The notes under the pieces: model-generated
Seen by the model: the letters and a program-made list of their open reading frames with translations, nothing else
Databases searched by the model: none
Told to the model about the DNA's origin: nothing
From: Bidens hawaiensis
Lineage: Eukaryota; Streptophyta; Magnoliopsida; Asterales; Asteraceae
Assembly: GCA_021521415.1 (NCBI GenBank)
Contig: JAIQDT010001743.1
Location: 372,001-436,000 of the forward strand
Direction of reading: 5' to 3'
DNA length: 64,000 bases
Position numbers and translations under genes: made by a program
Part shown: one piece after another, positions 33,454 through 44,408 of the stretch
Position numbering within the stretch: the stretch's first letter is position 1
How the letters are laid out: every line of letters begins with the position of its first letter

Positions 33454-34333
33454 ATGATGTCACTGGTCTTCCTCCGGTTTGTCAAGTCGAATTCCGAATT
33501 GATATTATACCCGGAGCTAACCCCGTGGCTAAATCCCCTTACCGTCTTGCACCCTCCGAGATGCAAGAACTCTCGAGCCAACTCCAAGAACTTTCGGACA
33601 AGGGTTTTATTCGCCCGAGTTCTTCTCCTTGGGGCGCACCGGTGCTATTTGTCAAGAAGAAAGATGGTTCATTCTGCATGTGCATTGACTATCGTGAACT
33701 CAACAAGCATACCGTCAAGAATCGTTATCCGCTCCCTCGAATCGACAATCTTTTCGATCAACTTCAAGGAGCCGCATGCTTCTCGAAGATCGATATCCGT
33801 TCGGTTATCATCAACTCTGAGTTAGTGAAGAAGACATCCCGAAGACCGCCTTTCGTACTCGTTATGGTCATTACGAGTTCTGTGTTATGCCTTTTGGTTT
33901 TACAAACGCACCCGCGGTGTTTATGGACCTCATGAACCGTGTTTGTAAACCTTATTTGGACAACTTCGTTATTTTTTTCATCGATGAAATTTTGATCTAT
34001 TCAAAATCCGAGAGCGACCACAAGAATCATCTCCAGACCATTCTTGATCTGCTTCGAAAGGAGCAATTGTATGCCAAGTTTTCTAAGTGCGAGTTTTGGT
34101 TGAAAGAAGTTCAGTTTTTGGGCCACATTGTTAATGAAAAGGGTATTCATGTTGATCCTGCAAAGATCGAAGCTGTTAAAAATTGGAAGTCGCCTACGAC
34201 TCCCACCGAAGTTCGTTCTTTTCTCGGTTTGGCGGGTTATTACCGTCATTTCATTCATAACTTTTCCAAGATCGCATTGCCCCTAACCGCTTTAACACAC
34301 AAAGGTGAAACCTTTGTGTTGGGGTCAAAGTAA
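33454..34333 (+). pseudogene. Element C reverse transcriptase
   Basis: Starts in the frame [20 protein letters not shown] (33530) with [15 protein letters not shown] and [21 protein letters not shown] frameshift near 33805 moves the rest to another frame, which has [16 protein letters not shown] and [11 protein letters not shown]. The catalytic Asp-Asp is altered: the motif reads Phe-Ile-Asp-Glu at 33977-33988 (usually F-I-D-D). Loss of the second Asp should abolish polymerisation. A TAA at 34331 closes the frame before the RNase H. Confidence 0.85.
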
Positions 34334-34978
34334 GAAGAAGCCTTCGAAACTCTTAAGGACAAGCTTTGCAATGCTCCTATCCTTGCTCTTCCGGAAGGAA
34401 ATGAAGATTTTATCATTTTCTGCGACGCTTCTAACCAAGGTCTTGGTTGCGTTCTCATGCAACGAGGCAAGGTTATTGCTTACGCTTCGAGACAACTCAA
34501 GGTTCACGAGAAAAATTATACGACGCATGATCTTGAACTTGGTGCTGTCAGATTTGCCATGAAGATTTGGAGACATTACCTCTATGGTACGAAGTGTGTG
34601 GTGTTTACCGATCACAAGAGTCTCCAACACATTCTTGACCAAAAAGAACTCAATATGAGACAACGTCGATGGGCCAAGTTTCTTAGCGACTACGAATGCG
34701 AAATTCGCTATCATCCTGGGAAGGCGAATGTCGTGGCCGACGCTCTCAGTCGTAAGAAGCCATTCAAATCGATACTTCTTACTTGTGTTCTTGTTCAAAA
34801 TGAACTCGAAAAGCGTGTTCTTGATGCTCAACACGAATCCGTCACCGAAGGCAATATGTATGACGAGATGTCGTGTGGTGCTGAAACCCAACTTGAAACT
34901 AAACCCAATGGTCTGCTTTACTTTCTGAACCGCTTATGGATCCCCAATCGTGATGATCTTTGCACATTTATTATGGAC
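34334..34978 (+). pseudogene. Element C RNase H
   Basis: Continues in the same frame after the [18 protein letters not shown] (first Asp, about 34421), [22 protein letters not shown] (Glu region), VVFTDHKSL (Asp, about 34606) and [10 protein letters not shown] (Asp, about 34735). The four acidic positions of a gypsy RNase H are all present. It contrasts with the decayed gypsy RNase H in elements A and B. The frame runs on toward the integrase zinc finger and shifts near 34990. Confidence 0.8.
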
Positions 34979-35882
34979 GAAGCTCACAAGTCACGATATT
35001 CCATACATCCCGTGCGGACAAGATGTACGCTGACCTTCGTTATGTCTATTGGTGGCCTTGTATGAAGAAAGATATCGCTTTGTATGTTTCTAAATGCCTC
35101 ACTTGTTCCAAAGTGAAAGACGAGCATCATCGACCTTTTGGTTTACTCAAGCAACCTCCCGTCCCCGAGTGGAAATGGGAAGGTATTGCCATGGATTTTA
35201 TCACTAAGCTTCCTTCTACCCGCAAGCAACATGATAGTATTTGGGTAATTGTCGATCGTCTGACCAAGTCTGCTCATTTCATTCCCATCAAAGAGACTTA
35301 TTATGTTGATCAATTGGCGCGTATCTACGTTGAGAAGATTGTTTGTCATCATGGAACTCCGTTATCCATTATATCTGATCGTGATGGTCGATTTACTTCT
35401 CGTTTTTGAAAGTCGCTTCAATCCGCTTTGGGTACTCGATTGGATCTTAGCACTGCTTATCACCACAATCTGATGGTCAATCCGAGTGAACAATCCAAAC
35501 CTTAGAGGATATGCTCCGTTCTTGTGTCCTTGATTTTGGAAGAAATTGGGATATTCATCTACCGCTTATCGAGTTCTCTTATAATAATAGTTTTCACTCT
35601 AGTATTGTTATGGCACCTTTTAAAGCGATCTATGGTCGTAAATATCGATTTCCGATCTGTTGGAACGAAGTTGGTGAATCTCAAATCACTGGTCTTGAAC
35701 TAGTCCAAGAAACGACTGATCGTATTGCTCAAATCCGTCAAAATCTCCTTGCTACTCGTAGTCGTCAGAAGAGTTATGCTGATAAGAGACGTAAACCCCT
35801 AGAGTTCAGTGTTGGTGATTTGTTTTACTCAAAGCTTCCCCTTGGAAGGGAGTTGTTCGTTTTAGAAAGAAGGGAAAACTAG
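34979..35882 (+). pseudogene. Element C integrase core
   Basis: After a frameshift near 34990 the frame reads the zinc-finger end (ALYVSKCLTCSKVKDEHHRP) and the core, with first Asp in GIAMDFITKLP (about 35193) and second Asp in ISDRDGRFTSRF (about 35379). A TGA at 35407 replaces the next Trp codon. The Glu region is damaged (near 35475, where a QTDGQSERT-like block is shifted). The C-terminal part (35511-35882) has [25 protein letters not shown] and [16 protein letters not shown]. Two or more frameshifts and one stop make it non-functional. Confidence 0.8.
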
Positions 35883-36265
35883 CTCCTCGTTTCGTTGGCC
35901 CTTTTGAGATTATTGATAGAGTTGGTCCTGTTGCGTATCATCTCAAACTTCCTGTTGAACTCTCTAACATTCACCCGGTATTTCATGTTTCTAACCTCAC
36001 GAAGTGTCTTGCCGAGGGTAATCTCCACATCCTTCTCGATGAAGTTAGTATCGATGAGACTATGCATTTCGTTGAGCAACCCGTTGAGATTATGGATCAT
36101 ATAGATAAAGTTACTAAGCGAAGCCGCATTCCTATGGTTAAAGTTCATTGGAATTCTAAGCAAGGCGCCGAGTTTACGTGGGAGCGTGAGGACCGGATGA
36201 AACTCAAGTATCGTCATCTTTTCGTTCCTGATTCTCTAATTTCGGGACGAAATTCCCAAAAATAG
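35883..36265 (+). pseudogene. Element C integrase C-terminus with chromodomain
   Basis: In a third frame: [20 protein letters not shown] and [14 protein letters not shown] (the end of the integrase), then a chromodomain-like segment ([34 protein letters not shown], about 36080-36190). In chromoviruses this domain directs integration toward marked chromatin. The aromatic positions of the binding cage are only partly kept: the Trp of KVHWNS and of FTWERE are seen. It ends with TAG at 36263, eight bases before the 3' LTR and close to the weak purine tract at about 36258-36272. Confidence 0.75.
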
Positions 36266-36272
36266 AGGATAC

Positions 36273-37423
36273 TGTAACAATTCGGGTTTTCCACTTTATC
36301 ATTTGTAACCATTACCCGGCCCACTTTCGGGTCTGGGCATTATCATTAATAAATTTCCGCATTTATCGAGTTATAAATTGTTATTATATTTATATTTAAA
36401 CTATTTAACGTTGACACTTTTAACCCAAAATATAAAGTTCTAACCATTTATGTGTCCATCACCAAACTTGAGGGTCTATTTATAAATATTGTTATAATCC
36501 ATATTGCAAAATGGATAATCCACTACCATATCCGACCCATGTTCATACTTTAGTATACCCAAGATCAAGTAGTCATCCAAATTGCTGTCCATAATATGTT
36601 TGTAATCAATTTTTGAATTTTGGAAACCATTTATTTATGTTAGGCGCGGCTCACCGACAATCAATTTAAGTAAATAGCATCGTTTGACTCGTATTTCCGT
36701 CCTTAACAATGTCGACACTCGTTGACAGCTTGTAATCACGAAAATCATTATTATTATTTCATATAATTGCTAGAGATCATTCCTTGATTACTCGCCAACA
36801 TTAACCCTCTATATAATTGGATTATAACAGTCATTACACAACTCGTTCATTGCATTCTTTGGCCGTCCTTATTCTTCTTCGTTCCCCCTCTTCTGTTAAT
36901 CATCTAAGGTAATTATATACATGTTTTGAATCGTGATTTCATGGGGATAATTAGCCCCAAACCTGTTTTAATCAACTGTAAACGAATTGGGTTAATTGAA
37001 TTTTCTAGGGTTCTTGGCTAAAGGGGAAAAAATCAGAATCTGTTTATATTTAAACGATCTGGGTTTTATGCAATCTGAACTTGCAGCTCATATGGTTGGG
37101 TTGTATTTGTATCAAACTCGGGTCACGGGTTCAATCCCCACTGAACCCGTTATCTTTTTTTTTTGGGTTTTATAATTATTTTTCAAGAAACCTATTATAT
37201 TATTAATATTAATGATTAATAATGATTGTTTAAACTAAAAAAACCAACCTTATAATACTCGTTAATCCACGTTTTCGTTCAAACATATTTATTACTAATG
37301 CGCGTTTTTCGGTTCATATATAAATAAAGGAGATTATAACTTAACAACTAACGTTTTGATAAATATATAAATCAAGTAATTTTCGTTATAAAACTAGAAA
37401 ATAATATTTTATTATGTTTTCTT
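36273..37423 (+). repeat. Element C 3' LTR, first part
   Basis: Matches 28444-29597 of the 5' LTR with scattered substitutions. Cut at 37423 by element D. The rest of the LTR is at 43012-43852. Confidence 0.92.
37419..37423. repeat. Target-site duplication TTCTT, left copy (element D)
   Basis: Repeated at 43007-43011. Joining the two sides restores the LTR sequence of element C as in the 5' LTR (GTTTTCTTAAATC). Confidence 0.88.
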
Positions 37424-37606
37424 TGTTATGAATATAGATATTATTATGATTATCAACCACCAAATATAGATTGGCTTGTTCTTTAAGTTTTCCTCCTCTT
37501 ATAAATACCAATTGATATTTCAATGTATGACACACCAATGAATAATAAAATTTATTATCTCCCTAATTCTCTTTCATCTTCTTAATAGTAGGCTTGTTAT
37601 AAAACA
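37424..37606 (+). repeat. Element D 5' LTR
   Basis: 183 bp, TGTTATGAATATAG to TTATAAAACA. It carries a TATA box (37500) and AATAATAAAA (37541), which resembles a polyadenylation signal. Confidence 0.9.
37500..37507 (+). promoter_or_regulatory. Element D LTR TATA box
   Basis: TATAAATA in the context CCTCTTATAAATACC, also present in the 3' LTR. Confidence 0.65.
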
Positions 37607-37618
37607 CGTTATCAGCAC
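37607..37618 (+). promoter_or_regulatory. Element D primer-binding site
   Basis: CGTTATCAGCAC directly after the LTR. The TATCAG core is that of initiator tRNA-Met sites. This form is common next to copia LTRs in plants. Confidence 0.6.
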
Positions 37619-38251
37619 AAATTGCTTTTGGAGTTGAAAGGTATGTCACTATAGTTAACATGCATTTATTTTCTAAGGTAATCCATATTGTAATTCATAT
37701 GATTTTGGGTTGCATTAGAGTATTATTTTATTATGGGTTTTATCAAGATTTAGTATTATACGATTTATTATTATACGTTTCTGTAACCCACCAAATTATG
37801 GGTTTTATCAATATTTATTATTATACGATTATTAATTATGCATAGCTTTGAAAATTGAATTATTCTCGTTAATCTTTATATATTGCAAGATTGGCAATAG
37901 GTTGTGTACATGTTGAAAGATTGTTGGAACTTTATTAAATTAGAATTATCACAACAAATAAAGGGTATTCATTATTTAATCATTACTATTTTTTCTAGAA
38001 TTATGAAAACTGATATCCACTACAATTATTAAAAGAGATTCAATAATATCTCTCTATAAATTATAATGCTAATCGTTATTTTTTGTTTTTCTTTCCTTTC
38101 TTAGTTATATGTGACAAATGTTCATTAAATTTTATATTTGAGATACATCTATTAATCTTAAGATATTACTATTGTTCATCCTGTTAACATTACTTCACGA
38201 TTTATTTTTATGTTCATGTAATTCATGTGTATCATTACAATATAGTTCATC
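37619..38251 (+). other. Element D leader
   Basis: AT-rich, 633 bp. No gene seen. It leads to the ATG of gag at 38252. Confidence 0.6.
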
Positions 38252-39019
38252 ATGACGAATCTTGCAAAGCTTGAGTTTTTAGCTCTTGATATTACTGGAA
38301 AAAATTATTTGTCATGGGTATTGGATGTTGAAATCCATTTGGATGCTAATAATCTTGGTGATACTATTAAAGAAGGAAATAAATCAACTACCCAAGATAA
38401 GGCAAAATCCATGATTTTCTTATACCATCATATCCATGAGGCTTTGAAAACTGGATACTTAACTGTTAAGGATCCACTTGTCCTTTGGACCAAATTGAAA
38501 GAAAGGTATGACCACCAGAAAACGATAATATTACCGAGAGCTCGTTACGAGTGGATTCATTTAAGATTGCAAGACATTAAGTCTATAAGCGAGTATAACT
38601 CAGCAATGTTTAGAATCACGTCACAACTGATTCTGTGTGATGAAAATATTACTGATAAGGAGATGTTGGAAAAGACATTCTCCACCTTTCATGCTTTAAA
38701 TATGTTGCTGCAGCAACAATATCGTGAAAGGGGTTTCACCAAGTATTCTGAGCTTATATCTTGTTTGCTTGTGGCCGAGCAAAATAATCAACAATCCATC
38801 AAAGGTAAAGGAGAAGAAATTGAGACACATTTCATATATGATGATGGAAATGTTGATAAAGCCGGTGGTCAAAAAGACCTTAATGAAGATACTCACATGG
38901 ATGTTGGTGATTTTACTAATGATGCAATTAAATTGGATTATGATTATTTCTTTGTTGATCCAATTAGTTTGGATTCTGATGATATTCAGTTGGATGCTTC
39001 CAATTTTTTTTACATATGA
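38252..39019 (+). pseudogene. Element D gag
   Basis: 255 codons from MTNLAKLEFLALDITGKNYL. It is a typical copia gag N-terminus (UBN2-type), with SWVLDVEIHL, LWTKLKERYDHQKTIILPRA and KYSELISCLLVAEQNNQ. After residue about 185 the sequence turns acidic (Asp-rich tail). No CCHC zinc knuckle is visible where related gags have one, so a deletion there is likely. It ends with TGA at 39017. The frame is the same as that of pol, so gag and pol were once one polyprotein. Confidence 0.8.
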
Positions 39020-39145
39020 ATGATTTGGTTTAAGTTATGTTATTTTCTTGATGTTTCTTTAGACTTTATGTTTGAGATTATGTTTTATTTTGAAGCACAC
39101 TAGACATTATGTTTTGAGATTTTTTTTATGCTTGAAGTATCTTAA

Positions 39146-40135
39146 ATGTTTTATTTATGCAACTTTATTTTATTTTATTTGAAGTATATGGAGTGGTTAA
39201 CTAAACACCCTATTAATGGCGAAGATATATGTTTAATAGATAGTGCAACTACTCATACAATTCTCAAGAAAAGGAACTATTTTTCTAATTTAGTTATAAA
39301 AGAGGCAAGCGTTAGTACTATATCCGGTAGTACAAAATTAATTGAAGGTTTTGGAGAAGCTTGTATTGTGTTACCTAGTGGAACACAATTTAAATTTAAC
39401 AATGCTTTATTTTCACCATTGTCTCAAAGAAATCTAATAAGCTTTAAAGATATTCGTCTAAATGGATATCATGTTGAGACAATAAGTGATGGGCATAATG
39501 AGTACATTCAAATCACAAGTATGAAATCGGGTAAAAATCATGTATTAGAAAAGCTACCCGCGCTTGCCTCCGGTTTGTATTGCACTAAAATTATTGCAAT
39601 TGAATCTAATATGGTCATAAACAAGAAGTTTATGGACAAAGAAAACTTTATGGTTTGGCATGACCGGTTAGGCCATCCTGGTTCAATAATGATGCGAAAA
39701 ATTATAGAAGATTCATGTGGACACTCTTTAAAGAACCAAAGGGTTCTTCAGACTAAGGACATTACATGTGTTGCATGCTCAAAAGGGAAGTTGATTACTC
39801 GCCCATCACCAGTTAAAGTGGGGAGTGAATCCCTTGCTTTCTTGGAAAGAATACACGGGGATATATGTGGGCATATACACCCTCCTAGTGGACCATTTAG
39901 ATATTTTATGGTGCTAATTGATGCATCAACGAGATGGTCACATGTGTGCTTACTATCAAGTCGCAATATGGCATTTGCACAGTTGATAAGGCTAATTAGA
40001 GCACATTTTCCAGATCACCCCATTAAGAAAATTCGATTGGATAATGCTGGTGAATTTACATCCCAATCATTTAATGATTATTGCATGTCTATTGGGATAA
40101 GTGTAGAGCACCCTGTACCTCATGTACATACATAA
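39146..40135 (+). pseudogene. Element D protease and integrase core
   Basis: The homologous part starts at about 39187 (MEWLTKHPINGEDIC). The protease active site is CLIDSATTHTIL, with Asp-Ser-Ala in place of Asp-Ser-Gly (Asp at 39239). The gag-pre-integrase zinc finger follows (MVWHDRLGHPGSIMMRKI, then CVACSKGK). Integrase has the first Asp in IHGDICGHI (about 39856) and the second in RLDNAGEFTS (about 40040). TAA at 40133 replaces a Gln codon just before NGLAES, which holds the catalytic Glu (about 40149). The stop splits the integrase core. Confidence 0.85.
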
Positions 40136-42157
40136 AATGGGCTTGCCGAATCGCTTATCAAGCGACTTCAAATGGTTGCAAGACTGATGATTATGAAATC
40201 AAAACTACCAGTTACTTCTTGGGGGCATGCGATTTTACATGCAGCAACACTAATTCGCATCAGACCAACGAATTATCATACTTCATCCCCATTAAAATTG
40301 GTTTTTGGTCAGGAACCAAATATTTCCCATCTAAGGATTTTTGGTTGTGCCGTATATGTTCCAATCGCTCCACCACAACGCACAAATATAGGACCTCAAA
40401 GGAGGCTAGGAATATATGTTGGGTATGAATCAGCATCTATCATTAAGTATTTAGAGCCATCAACGGGAGATTTATTTACGGCTCGATTTGATGATTGTCA
40501 TTTTGATGAATCAACCTTCCCAACATTAGGGGGAGATGAAAAACAGCTGGAAAACAATATAATTAGGAATGAACTATCATTATCTCATCTTGATCCTCGA
40601 ACTAAACAATGTGAAACAGAAGTTCAAAGGATAATTCATTTACAAGAATTAGCATATCAATTACCAGACGCATTTAGTGACCCGAAGAGAGTGACTAAGT
40701 CACATATACCAGCTGTTAATGCTCCAATAAAAATTGGTGTCCCTGATGTACAACCACGTAATGGTAATGAGTCTAATTTCAGCCTAAAGCGTGGTAGACC
40801 AATCGGTACTAAAGATAAAAATCCTCGAAAGAAAAAAGGAGCAAGTAATATAGATGGTCTTGTCGAGGTAACAGCAATGCCTGAAAAGGAGTCTCTTGAA
40901 TATACACTAGACATAATGGTTCCAGAAGAACCTCAGGTACCTGAAAACGAAGAGATCTCAATAAATTATATTATGTCTAGAAAGGTATGGAACCGAAATA
41001 AAGTCGACGTCGATGACAATTTTTCATACAATGTAGCACTAGAAGTAATGGAAAACAATGAGGATCAAGAACCAAAATCTGTCAATGAATGTAAAAATAG
41101 AAAAGATTGGCCAAAATGGAAAGACGCAATTGAGACAGAATTAAATTCCCTTGCGAAACGAGAAGTTTTTGGACCTGTAGTCCATACACCTAAAGGTGTA
41201 CAACCCGTTGGATATAAATGGGTCTTTGTGCGAAAATGTAATGAGAAAAATGAGATTACACGATATAAGGCACGGTTGGTAGCACAAGGATTTTCTCAAA
41301 AACCTGAAATTGATTATGAGGAGACATATTCTCCAGTGATGGATGCGACGACGTTTCGTTATCTTATTAGTCTGGTAATACAAGAAGGGATTGATATGCG
41401 TCTAATGGATGTTGTGACAGCCTACCTTTATGGCTCACTTGATACTGATATTAACATGAAACTTCCGGAAGGATTCAAATTGCCAACATCATGTAAATCT
41501 AGTTCTCGAGAACATCTATCAATTAAGTTAAACATATCTTTATATGGGCTAAAACAATCTGGACGTATGTGGTATAATCGCCTTAGTGAATATTTGTTGA
41601 AAGAAGGATATAAAAATGATTCTGTATGTCCATGTATTTTTATAAAGAGGTCAGAATCTGGATATGTCATAATTGCTGTATATGTCGATGAATTGAATAT
41701 AATTGGAACTCCGGGGGAGCTCCAAAAGGCAATTGAGTACTTGAAACAAGAATTTGAAATGAAAGATCTTGGAAAGACAAAGTTTTGTCTTGGGTTACAA
41801 ATTGAACATCTTAAAGATGGAATCCTTGTGCACCAAGAAAATTACACAGAAAAATTACAAAAAAGATTTTATATGGAGAAATCGCATCCATTAAGTACTC
41901 CGATGGTTGTAAGGGCACTGGATGTTGAGAAAGACCCATTTCGACCTCCGGGAGATGGAGAAGAAATTCTTGGTCCAGAAGTACCATATTTAAGTGCAAT
42001 TGGTGCACTAATGTTTCTTGCTAGCCATACACGACCGGATATATTGTTTTCGTTAAACTTATTGGCAAGATATAGTTCATGCCCGACTAGGAGACATTGG
42101 AATGGGGTCAAACAAATATTTCGATATCTCCAAGGTACAAAAGATATGGGTTTGTAA
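40136..42157 (+). pseudogene. Element D integrase C-terminus and reverse transcriptase
   Basis: The same frame reads on after the stop. The integrase end has FGCAVYVPIAPPQRT and GIYVGYESASIIKYLEP. A variable linker (about 40530-41080) includes an AT-hook-like KRGRPIGTK and a basic NPRKKKG. RT follows, with WVFVRKCNEKNEITRYKARL, DYEETYSPVMDATTFRYL, YLYGSLDTDINMKLPEGF and ISLYGLKQSGRMWYNRL. The catalytic motif is Tyr-Val-Asp-Glu at 41681-41692 (usually Y-V-D-D), which should inactivate the enzyme. It ends with TAA at 42155, where the usual sequence continues into RNase H. Confidence 0.85.
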
Positions 42158-42682
42158 TTCACTAACCAATCGAAAACAAGTTTGGTTGGTTTTACAGATG
42201 CAGATTATTTTTCTAATCCTCATACAGGTCGATCTCAAACTGGATATTTGTTCACATATGGAGGTACTGCAATTTCATGGCGTTCAGTAAAGCAGACAAT
42301 CACCGCTACTTCATCTAATCACGCGGAAATAATAGCAATCTATGAAGCTAGTCGAGAGTGTTTTTGGTTAAGGAAGGTAATACAATATATTTGTGGATAT
42401 TGTGGTATTTCTTCTGAAGACGAGGGGCCAACCGTTTTACACGAAGATAATGCAGCATGCATTGCTCAACTTACGGAGGGCTATATCAAAGGTGACAAAA
42501 CCAAGCATATTTCGCCAAAGTTCTTTTTCACACATGATTTGCAAAAGAGTGGAGATGTTATCGTCCAACAAGTTCGTTCCAGTGACAATTTAGCAGATTT
42601 GTTTACCAAATCACTCCCGACCTCAACATTTAAGAAACTGGTTCATGGGTTCGGGATGCGTCGACTCAAGGAGCTTAACTGA
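42158..42682 (+). pseudogene. Element D RNase H
   Basis: Copia-type RNase H in the same frame: GFTDADYFSNPHTGRSQTGY (first Asp), ISWRSVKQTITATSSNHAEI (Glu), LHEDNAACIAQL (Asp) and ADLFTKSLP (last Asp). The acidic set is complete. The frame ends at TGA 42680 after RRLKELN. It lies about 130 bp before the 3' LTR. Confidence 0.85.
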
Positions 42683-42799
42683 TTCTCATCAGGGGGAGAA
42701 AATACGCGCTGCACTCTTTTTCCCTTAGCTAAGGTTTTGTCCCACTGGTTTTCCTGGCAAGGTTTTTAATGAGGCAGCATAAAGCGTATGAAGTTGATA

Positions 42800-42811
42800 A
42801 TCAAGGGGGAG
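42800..42811 (+). promoter_or_regulatory. Element D polypurine tract
   Basis: ATCAAGGGGGAG directly before the 3' LTR, the expected primer for plus-strand synthesis. Confidence 0.8.
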
Positions 42812-43006
42812 TGTTATGAATATAGATATTATTATGTTTCTTATTATGATTATCAACCACCAAATAGAGATTGGCTTGTTCCTTAAGTTTTCCTCCTCTT
42901 ATAAATACCAATTGGTATTTCATTGTATGACACACCAATGAATAATAAAACTTATTCTCTCCCTAATTCTCTTTCATCTTCTTACTAGTAGGCTTGTTAT
43001 AAAACG
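42812..43006 (+). repeat. Element D 3' LTR
   Basis: 195 bp. It differs from the 5' LTR by a 12-bp insertion (near 42833) and about eight substitutions, and ends AACG in place of AACA. Confidence 0.9.
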
Positions 43007-43011
43007 TTCTT

Positions 43012-43852
43012 AAATCAAAAATATAATTTAATAATAAATCCTTATAAATAAAATATTAAAATAATATTTCTTTGTTATTAATTATCTAGTTAGATCTTGT
43101 ACTTAGCATGTCCGGTTAATCTTTATTCTCTTAGGCTTTAACGTTCGCGCGTGATCCTTTTTCCTCATTCTCATCATCTTAACCATCCTCGTTCATCTTT
43201 GAGGTGAGTATCACATCCCCCCTTTTTACTCGTTTTATCACTTTTGGGGACATAGCGTAACTTATTATATCTTCACACTTTATCTATACACAAAAATGCA
43301 ATTGTTGTCTTATGTGTTAACTAATCTCATGCCATACTTGCTATATATTTATGTGCTCAATGTGAACCGCATTCGGAGAGGTCCAGCATAATCTCAGAAA
43401 ATAGTATGATCATACGCTAGTCGTTATAGCCTTGTGCTTTTCGATATCTCATTTTAATTGCTCATTGGTTGATTTGTTAATCTCATTTGAATCGTTGCAG
43501 CTACGTATTTTATTATATATGTAAACTGAACTGGTGTGTTTCTCACTCAACCTCGTGTTGACAAACTATATTATTTTCAACGCATATGCAGGTCACCGTT
43601 TGATGTGAAGTGTGGACTTAGAAGAAATTTTTTTAAGGACTTAATGCTAGAAGAGTTTATTTAAGACTTTAAATTTTCATTTGTATTATTTGATGTTTTG
43701 TTTACTTTGGATTTATTTTTGTAATGAATTATGGTGTTATTTGAATTAAATAAATAGATATTTGAATTTTAAATATTTGCATGATAGTAACCTTACGAGC
43801 TGTGACAATCAGTCCACGCCCCGGCATTTCCGCCGTAGGTAGGGGTGTGACA
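43012..43852 (+). repeat. Element C 3' LTR, second part
   Basis: Continues the LTR from AAATCAAAAATATAATTTAA to GGGGTGTGACA, then AATAG. With the first part it gives about 1990 bp, as long as the 5' LTR. Confidence 0.92.
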
Positions 43853-43857
43853 AATAG
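43853..43857. repeat. Target-site duplication AATAG, right copy (element C)
   Basis: Matches 28439-28443. Confidence 0.9.
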
Positions 43858-44408
43858 ATCAAATGGTATGACTTCTACTTGTTGATTTACATTTACTTGA
43901 TTTAAATCTTTATAAGTTCTTTTACGAAAGGATCCAAGATCCTTAATTTGTTTTAATAAGGATATTCTATCCTAAAAGCTTTTTACTCAAAATTATTTCT
44001 TAGAACTTTCAACAAGATTAAAGATATATCAAACGTATTTTCAGAATAACCAACAACATGCAAATAGACAAAAGCTAAGTTGTTATTATTATTAAGTCAC
44101 CTTGATTTAACAAAAGTCTTAACCCAGATTTCACCATTCGAAAAGATGGGCCATCCACCGGGGTTAAGTAGGTGCTACTAAATTTTCATAAGTGCAGGAA
44201 AATAAAACAGGGGCATCAAAGGTTTCATCCCCACAAACAGAGGATCCATCCACCTTTGCTACCCCCACAAATTGTCTTAAGGATCATGGATCCTTTACCC
44301 TAATTACTATTGTCTATTACAAACCATAACCATTGTCCATAAAAACATCATTAAACAAAATAAAGAAAACGGGCTCGGGCCTTGTCTTCTATATCCTTAA
44401 TCGCCCGT
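43858..44408 (+). other. Element A non-coding region after pol, second part
   Basis: Resumes the region cut at 28443. It matches element B from about 8680 to 9340, including CATCCCCACAAACAGAGGATCC (split here as CATCCCCACAAAC at 44229 and AGAGGATCC). No sense gene. Confidence 0.7.

Larger units (their letters stand above)
37424..43006 (+). mobile_element. Element D: Ty1-copia retrotransposon with short LTRs, inside the 3' LTR of C
   Basis: LTRs of 183 and 195 bp flank a single-frame gag-pol with integrase before RT, which is the Ty1-copia order. The target duplication is TTCTT. The LTRs start TGTTATG. The 5' one ends AACA, the 3' one AACG. Gag, protease, integrase, RT and RNase H all lie in one frame, interrupted only by stops near 39017, in the gag-pol spacer, at 40133 and at 42155. 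I do not assign a lineage with confidence. Confidence 0.9.
28444..43852 (+). mobile_element. Element C: chromodomain Ty3/gypsy retrotransposon (Tekay/Del-like)
   Basis: Flanked by AATAG on both sides and bounded by 2-kb LTRs that start TGTAACA and end TGTGACA. It has a tRNA-Met-type primer site, gag with two zinc knuckles, protease, RT, RNase H, integrase and a C-terminal chromodomain, in the order of chromoviruses. The long LTRs and the chromodomain wording ([18 protein letters not shown]) suggest the Tekay/Del clade. The 3' LTR is split by element D. The two LTRs differ at roughly 40-45 of about 1990 positions by eye, about 2%. All genes are broken, so this copy is dead. Confidence 0.9.

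Noticed and set aside
36273..43852. A 7.6-kb LTR at the 3' end of element C
   Set aside because: The excess is exactly element D with its own LTRs and TTCTT duplication. Without it the LTR is about 1990 bp, like the 5' LTR.
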